A stretch of DNA of 64,000 nucleotides from Sphingobacteriaceae bacterium (GTDB lineage Bacteria > Bacteroidota > Bacteroidia > Sphingobacteriales > Sphingobacteriaceae): positions 28,240 to 92,239 of the forward strand of contig JAGIAD010000015.1 in the NCBI GenBank assembly GCA_017745075.1. The letters are read 5' to 3'. A program made the translations under genes and the position numbers. Position 1 is the stretch's first letter; the number at the start of each line of letters is the position of its first letter. The notes below the pieces were generated by a model, which was not told the DNA's origin, did not search any database, and saw only the letters and a list, made by a program, of their open reading frames with translations. Below are positions 58,807 to 64,000 of the stretch, one piece after another.

Positions 58807-61800
58807 ATGAAACAAAATCTATTTTGTATCAGGAGGAGTTTTCTTCTCTTGTGTTTGGCAATGCTGTTTGCCCTTGGTGCAATGGCCCAATCAAAAATTA
58901 CCGGTAAAGTTATTGCCAGCGACGATAAATTGCCTGTTATTGGCGCCACAATTAAAATCAAAGATGCCGTTGGAGGCACTACTACCGATGCCAACGGAAC
59001 ATTCTCTTTAAACGTAAAACCTACTGATGTATTGATTATTTCTTTTGTTGGTTATGCCACCAAAGAAGTGCCCGTTGGTAAACAAACAAATATTGCAGTG
59101 GTATTACAAGCTAATAATAACAACTTAACAGATGTTGTGGTAACCGGTTATTCATCCCAACGAAAAAAGGATTTAACCGGTGCCGTTGCTGTGGTGAATA
59201 TGGAACTGTTAAAAGCGCAGCCCGCCGCAAGTGCCGTAGAAGCTTTACAGGGTAAAGCTACCGGTGTGCAGATTATAAACGATGGTGCGCCGGGCTCGAC
59301 ACCGCAGATCAGGATCAGGGGAATTAGTACCATTAATAATAATGAACCGCTTTATGTTATTGATGGAGTCCCGTTTGAGGGTAAATTATCCTGGTTAAAT
59401 CAAAATGATATCGAAAGCCTGCAGGTGTTGAAGGATGCTTCTTCGGCTTCTATTTATGGCTCAAGGGCAAATAATGGGGTAGTGATTATTACCACTAAAA
59501 AAGGGATCACAGGTGCACCAAAAATTACAGTCGATTCTTATTATGGTACTCAGGTGCCCCGGAAAAGTAGTTTTCCTGAAATGATGAATCCACAGCAATA
59601 TGCGCAGTACGTATTTGATGGCTATACCAATGCAGGGAAACCCATTGAGGCAGGGAAAAATTATGGCTCGGGTCCGGTACCAGTATTACCTGAATATTTA
59701 GTGGCAGGTTTAAAACTTGGGCAGGATGTTACTGCAGCTGATGCAGATCCATCCAGGTATAACTATAGCCGTGATCCTGATCTTTTTTATCAGATTACAA
59801 AAGCAAATAAAGCAGGTACGAACTGGTTTGATGAAATTACTGAAACTGCACCGGTTCAAAATTACCAGTTAAGTGCTACCGGAGGCGGAGAGAACGCAAC
59901 ATACACTTTCTCTGGTGGTTACCTTGATCAGAAGGGGACTATTAAATATACTGGTTTTAAACGGTTTAACTTCAGGTCGAACACCAATATTTCGGCATTT
60001 AACAAAAGGGTTCGCTTTGGCGAGAATGCACAATACAGTTATTCTGAAGGTTTTGGCCTGGGCGTAAACCCAAATGTTTCTGGCGATTATCAGGATCAGG
60101 GAAGTGCATTGGGCTGGGCATACCGGATCCCTACCATTATTCCGGTTTACGACATTGCCGGCAATTTTGCGGGCAGCCGCGGCAGCCAGTTGGGAAATGC
60201 CGAAAACCCTGTTGCCTTTCTGTACCGTGCTAAAGACAATAAAAATAAGAGCAATTTTTTCTTTGGAAATGTTTATGCAGAGGGCGATATTATCCCGGGC
60301 CTGGTACTGAAAACCAATTTTGGAATACGTTATGAAAACTTTAACGGTTTATCCATGCGTTATCCAAACCTTGAATTTTCTGAAGGTAACAATTCGAATA
60401 GCCTGAATGAATACCAGGGATATACTACCGAATGGACCTGGACAAACACTTTAAATTACAGTAAGGTATTTAATGAAAAGCACAGGATAAATGTGTTGCT
60501 GGGTACCGAAGCCATTAGATCGAGGTCAAGGCAGTTGAATGCCGGAAGAAATGGCTACTTTATTTTAGGCAGTCAGGATTATTATTACCTTAATACAGGT
60601 TCATCCAACATCAGTAATTCAAGTTATGGATCAATAGGCTCACTTTTCTCTTTGTTTGCCAAAGCAGATTATTCCTATCATGACCGTTATCTGGCCAGTG
60701 TTACCATTCGCCGCGACGGTTCTTCCAACTTCGGTCCTTCAAACAAATACGGCTACTATCCGGCAGCAAGTGTGGCATGGAGGCTATCAGAAGAAGAATT
60801 TATGAAAAGTATTAAATGGATCAGTGATTTAAAACTGCGGGTTGGATATGGCCAAACCGGGAACCAGCGGATACCTCCATATCAATACATCAACAGGTAC
60901 CAAAGTTCAATTGTTCACTCGGCTTATGCTGTTGGTGGTGGTAATGGCCTTACTACCGGTGTGTGGCAAAATGCTTATCAAAATCCGGATGTAAAATGGG
61001 AATCGTTAAAGGCCTTAAACATTGGTCTTGATTTTACGCTGCTTGGCGGTGCCCTTGATGGATCATTGGACTGGTATAACAAAAAAACGTCTGATATGCT
61101 TTATAACCAGCCATTGCCTTCGAGTATAGTTGGTTTAGGTAGCTCGCCATATGTAAATATTGGCGATATGAGTAATAAAGGGGTCGAATTTAATGTGGCC
61201 TATCACTACGGAAGGAATGTAAATAGCCCTTTTAAATTTGACATCGGCTTAAACTTCTCCAAAAATGAGAATAAGATTGTGAGGTTGGCACCTGGTATCT
61301 TTAATCAGATTTACGGCAATTACAGAAGTTTGCAAACCAGTGTATTACAGGAAGGTGAAGCTTTTGGTTCTTTCTTTGGGTATAAAACTGCCGGAATCTA
61401 TCAAAGCCTTGCCGATATTCAAAACAATCCATCGTATGCAGGTGCTAGGGTTGGCGGTTTGCGTTACCAGGATATCAATGGCGATGGCATCATCGATCCG
61501 AAAGACCGCACCGTTATTGGTAACCCCAATCCGGATTTTACTTATGGTATCAACTTAAACGCATCTTATCAAAATTTTGATATTTCGGCATTTTTATACG
61601 GCGTTCAAGGCAATGATTTATTTGAGGCTACCCGCTATTTTACCGATTTTCCATCATTTGCAGGTGCTAAAAGTACAAGATTGTTAAACGCCTGGAGTCC
61701 GGCTAATCCTTCAAGTCTCATCCCATCGGCTTATGTCGGTGCCTCTGATGTTGAACTGGCTTCATCAAGCTATTATGTTCAGGATGGTAGCTTTTTAAGG

Positions 61801-62076
61801 TTGAAAAATATACAGTTAGGCTATTCAATCCCTACAGCGAAAGCATTTGGGCCAAAATCGGGCATTACCAGGTTAAGGGTTTATATCAGTGCTACCAACC
61901 TTTTCACCATTACCAATTATACGGGGCTCGATCCGGAGGTAAGCCAAACGAGGGATGCTTCTTCTGCTGTAGGAAACGCAAGTCCGCCTGCTGATACTTT
62001 TTCTGCACTTGGGGTAGATAAAGGTGTTTACCCTTCACCACGTCAATTTTTAATCGGTATTAATGTTGGATTTTAA
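58807..62076 (+). CDS. SusC/RagA-family TonB-linked outer membrane protein
   Basis: ITGKVIASDDKLPVIGATIKIKD, LYVIDGVPFEGKLSWLNQNDIESLQVLKDASSASIYGSRANNGVVIITTKKG, FLIGINVGF. Confidence 0.96.
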   Translation: MKQNLFCIRRSFLLLCLAMLFALGAMAQSKITGKVIASDDKLPVIGATIKIKDAVGGTTTDANGTFSLNVKPTDVLIISFVGYATKEVPVGKQTNIAVVLQANNNNLTDVVVTGYSSQRKKDLTGAVAVVNMELLKAQPAASAVEALQGKATGVQIINDGAPGSTPQIRIRGISTINNNEPLYVIDGVPFEGKLSWLNQNDIESLQVLKDASSASIYGSRANNGVVIITTKKGITGAPKITVDSYYGTQVPRKSSFPEMMNPQQYAQYVFDGYTNAGKPIEAGKNYGSGPVPVLPEYLVAGLKLGQDVTAADADPSRYNYSRDPDLFYQITKANKAGTNWFDEITETAPVQNYQLSATGGGENATYTFSGGYLDQKGTIKYTGFKRFNFRSNTNISAFNKRVRFGENAQYSYSEGFGLGVNPNVSGDYQDQGSALGWAYRIPTIIPVYDIAGNFAGSRGSQLGNAENPVAFLYRAKDNKNKSNFFFGNVYAEGDIIPGLVLKTNFGIRYENFNGLSMRYPNLEFSEGNNSNSLNEYQGYTTEWTWTNTLNYSKVFNEKHRINVLLGTEAIRSRSRQLNAGRNGYFILGSQDYYYLNTGSSNISNSSYGSIGSLFSLFAKADYSYHDRYLASVTIRRDGSSNFGPSNKYGYYPAASVAWRLSEEEFMKSIKWISDLKLRVGYGQTGNQRIPPYQYINRYQSSIVHSAYAVGGGNGLTTGVWQNAYQNPDVKWESLKALNIGLDFTLLGGALDGSLDWYNKKTSDMLYNQPLPSSIVGLGSSPYVNIGDMSNKGVEFNVAYHYGRNVNSPFKFDIGLNFSKNENKIVRLAPGIFNQIYGNYRSLQTSVLQEGEAFGSFFGYKTAGIYQSLADIQNNPSYAGARVGGLRYQDINGDGIIDPKDRTVIGNPNPDFTYGINLNASYQNFDISAFLYGVQGNDLFEATRYFTDFPSFAGAKSTRLLNAWSPANPSSLIPSAYVGASDVELASSSYYVQDGSFLRLKNIQLGYSIPTAKAFGPKSGITRLRVYISATNLFTITNYTGLDPEVSQTRDASSAVGNASPPADTFSALGVDKGVYPSPRQFLIGINVGF

Positions 62077-62091
62077 TTAAAAGATATCAAA

Positions 62092-63804
62092 ATGAAACAC
62101 ATCAAATATATTCTTCTTTCCTTACTGATTTGCAGTACGTTTTCCTGCAAAAAGGAATTTTTAACACTTCAGCCACAAGGCGAATTAACAGAAGAACAGC
62201 TTACCACACAAGATGGTGTAGAAGGTTTGCTGGTAGGGGCTTATGGCTTACTGAATGGAAATGTAAACGGAACTTATGGTAATTATGGTGCAGCACCGAG
62301 TCAATGGTTATTTGGCGAGGTTGCTTCTGATAATGCCCACAAGGGTAGCGAAATTGGCGATCAGCCACCAATGAATGCCATTGAGCAACATGCGCCAACC
62401 AGTACGAACGATAATTTGTCGAATATCTGGGACAGGTGTTTTGAGGGCATTCAGCGTTGCAACAATACGCTTAAAATTTTGGCCAACCTGCAGGCCGGAA
62501 AGGGAACCGCAAAATTTAGCGATGCACGTGCAAAGGAAATTCAGGGCGAAACCAGGTTACTCCGGGCGCATTATTATTTCTTTTTAGTGCGGATATTTAA
62601 AGTTGTGCCCTATATTACAGAGGCTACTAGCGGCACTTTTGTTGCGAATGATAAGGATATTTATCCGAATATTGTTGATGACCTGCAGTTTGCCGTTGCC
62701 AACTTAAGCACAACCAAACCAAAAAATCAAAAAGGCAGGGTAGATAAATACGCTGCTCAGGCTTACCTCGGAAAGGTGTTATTATATCAAAAGAAATATC
62801 CTGAAGCTTACGATTTGTTGAACGCTGTAATTTTGGCAAAACCTTCCCTGATTGATATGCCGTATTCGGATAACTTTGATATTACCAAAGAAGACGGGCC
62901 AGAAACCATTATGTCTGTGCAACATTCTGTAGGTACAGATGGCACTGGTGGTGATAATGGCAATGTAGGCGATATGCTTAACTTTCCGTATGGTAATGCG
63001 CCGATTAACTGCTGCGGTTTCTTCCAGCCGACTATAGATTTGGCCAATTCATTTAAGGTGAATGCCGCAGGTTTGCCGCTATTGGATGGCAGTTACCGAA
63101 ATAATCCATACAAATCTGATTTTGGATTAGCCGGGGCTGATAAAGCGAACTATGTAGTGGATAAGACTTTGCCTTTAGACCCAAGAATAGAATCGACATT
63201 AGGAAGACGTGGTGTTCCATACCGCGATTGGGGTTTAATGCCTGGCGATACATGGATTCGCGATGCGAGTAACGGAGGTCCTTTCCTGGCCGTTAAAAAT
63301 ACCATTGATGCCGCTCAGATTTCGAGCGGCACAGCACCCGGCAATACCAATGTAACCGGACTAAATGTAAACCTGATACGCTTGGGTGATGTTTACCTGA
63401 TGGCGGCAGAATGTGCGGTAGAAAAAGGCGATTTAAACAGGGCCTTAACGTTGGTGAATGCCGTGAGGGCGAGGGCGGCTAAAATAACACCACAATCTAT
63501 AAACGGGACGCCTGCCGCCGCTTATAAGGTTAGTCAGTATGTATCATTTCCGGATGATACCTATGCCAGAAATGCGGTACGTTTTGAACGCAGGCTGGAA
63601 TTAGCCATGGAAGGCCACCGGTTTTTTGACCTTGTACGTTGGGGTATAGCTAAACAAACTCTCGAAAGTTATTTTGCCTTTGAAGGGAATTATTTCGGCT
63701 ATTTAAAAGGCATTACCATTGAAGCCAGAGATGATTATTTCCCTTTACCCCAGGATCAGATCGATAGAAGTAAGGGTGTGCTGAAACAAAGTCCGGGATA
63801 TTAA
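62092..63804 (+). CDS. SusD/RagB-family nutrient-binding lipoprotein
   Basis: Lipobox CSTFSCKKEFL; LLRAHYYFFLVRIFKVVPYI; VRFERRLELAMEGHRFFDLVRWG; YFPLPQDQIDRSKG. Confidence 0.95.
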   Translation: MKHIKYILLSLLICSTFSCKKEFLTLQPQGELTEEQLTTQDGVEGLLVGAYGLLNGNVNGTYGNYGAAPSQWLFGEVASDNAHKGSEIGDQPPMNAIEQHAPTSTNDNLSNIWDRCFEGIQRCNNTLKILANLQAGKGTAKFSDARAKEIQGETRLLRAHYYFFLVRIFKVVPYITEATSGTFVANDKDIYPNIVDDLQFAVANLSTTKPKNQKGRVDKYAAQAYLGKVLLYQKKYPEAYDLLNAVILAKPSLIDMPYSDNFDITKEDGPETIMSVQHSVGTDGTGGDNGNVGDMLNFPYGNAPINCCGFFQPTIDLANSFKVNAAGLPLLDGSYRNNPYKSDFGLAGADKANYVVDKTLPLDPRIESTLGRRGVPYRDWGLMPGDTWIRDASNGGPFLAVKNTIDAAQISSGTAPGNTNVTGLNVNLIRLGDVYLMAAECAVEKGDLNRALTLVNAVRARAAKITPQSINGTPAAAYKVSQYVSFPDDTYARNAVRFERRLELAMEGHRFFDLVRWGIAKQTLESYFAFEGNYFGYLKGITIEARDDYFPLPQDQIDRSKGVLKQSPGY

Positions 63805-63871
63805 ACGAAGTTTATAAATAAGATACATGAGCGGGATGGTGTTAGTTAACGTGAGTTTTGGGTCTTAATTT

Positions 63872-63977
63872 CGTCATTGCGAACTGAAGAAGGGGTTTTG
63901 CACAGGAGTGAAGCAATCTTTTTGATGATAAATTACAAGATAGATTGCTTCGGCTCGCTCATATCCCGCCTCGCAAT
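63872..63977. repeat. dispersed REP-like repeat, family 2, near-complete inverted element
   Basis: CGTCATTGCGAACTGAAG...GAAGCAATCT...AGATTGCTTCGGC...CTCGCAATTG. Confidence 0.7.
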
Positions 63978-64000
63978 TGTAAAGGTTTAGTAATTCGGTA

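Noticed and set aside
1-64000. Search for tRNA, rRNA, phage, integrase or transposase genes
   Set aside because: None recognised by eye in the intergenic regions or ORF list; short divergent tRNAs cannot be fully excluded without a tRNA scan.

Overview
This window looks like a chromosomal segment of a Bacteroidota genome, most likely Sphingobacteriaceae and Pedobacter-like; that is inferred from gene content and no database was searched. From left to right it contains: (1) an RHS/YD-repeat locus at 0-5.5 kb, with the end of an upstream YD-repeat protein that the ORF track misses, a complete DUF6443/RHS-core protein with a hydrophobic Gly-rich C-terminal tip, and small membrane proteins (two of them paralogous) that look like immunity proteins, the second paralog preceded by an orphan RHS tip remnant; (2) M16 peptidase, surE and lpxB; (3) a large glycan/glycoprotein utilisation region at 11.3-36.4 kb with a LacI-family regulator, two SusC/SusD pairs, two GH92 mannosidases, a ROK kinase, a discoidin-like lipoprotein, three zincin-type putative peptidases (two of the basic secretory protein family), a DUF1080 protein and a cytochrome-c-tailed sugar-dehydrogenase-like protein, with a perfect or near-perfect palindrome (CTAAAACGTTTTAG-like) recurring in its promoter regions; (4) a repeat-rich intergenic region with three copies of a conserved 33-nt block plus hairpin plus T-run, a candidate small-RNA family; (5) a housekeeping block (rpiA, GlxA-like regulator, DoxX, BrkB, YjbQ, KefB-like antiporter, ribF, YitT, truB, uppP, DUF3098, ftsX, leuS, DEAD-box helicase); (6) a further SusC/SusD pair at the right end. 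No tRNA, rRNA, CRISPR array or transposase gene was recognised.
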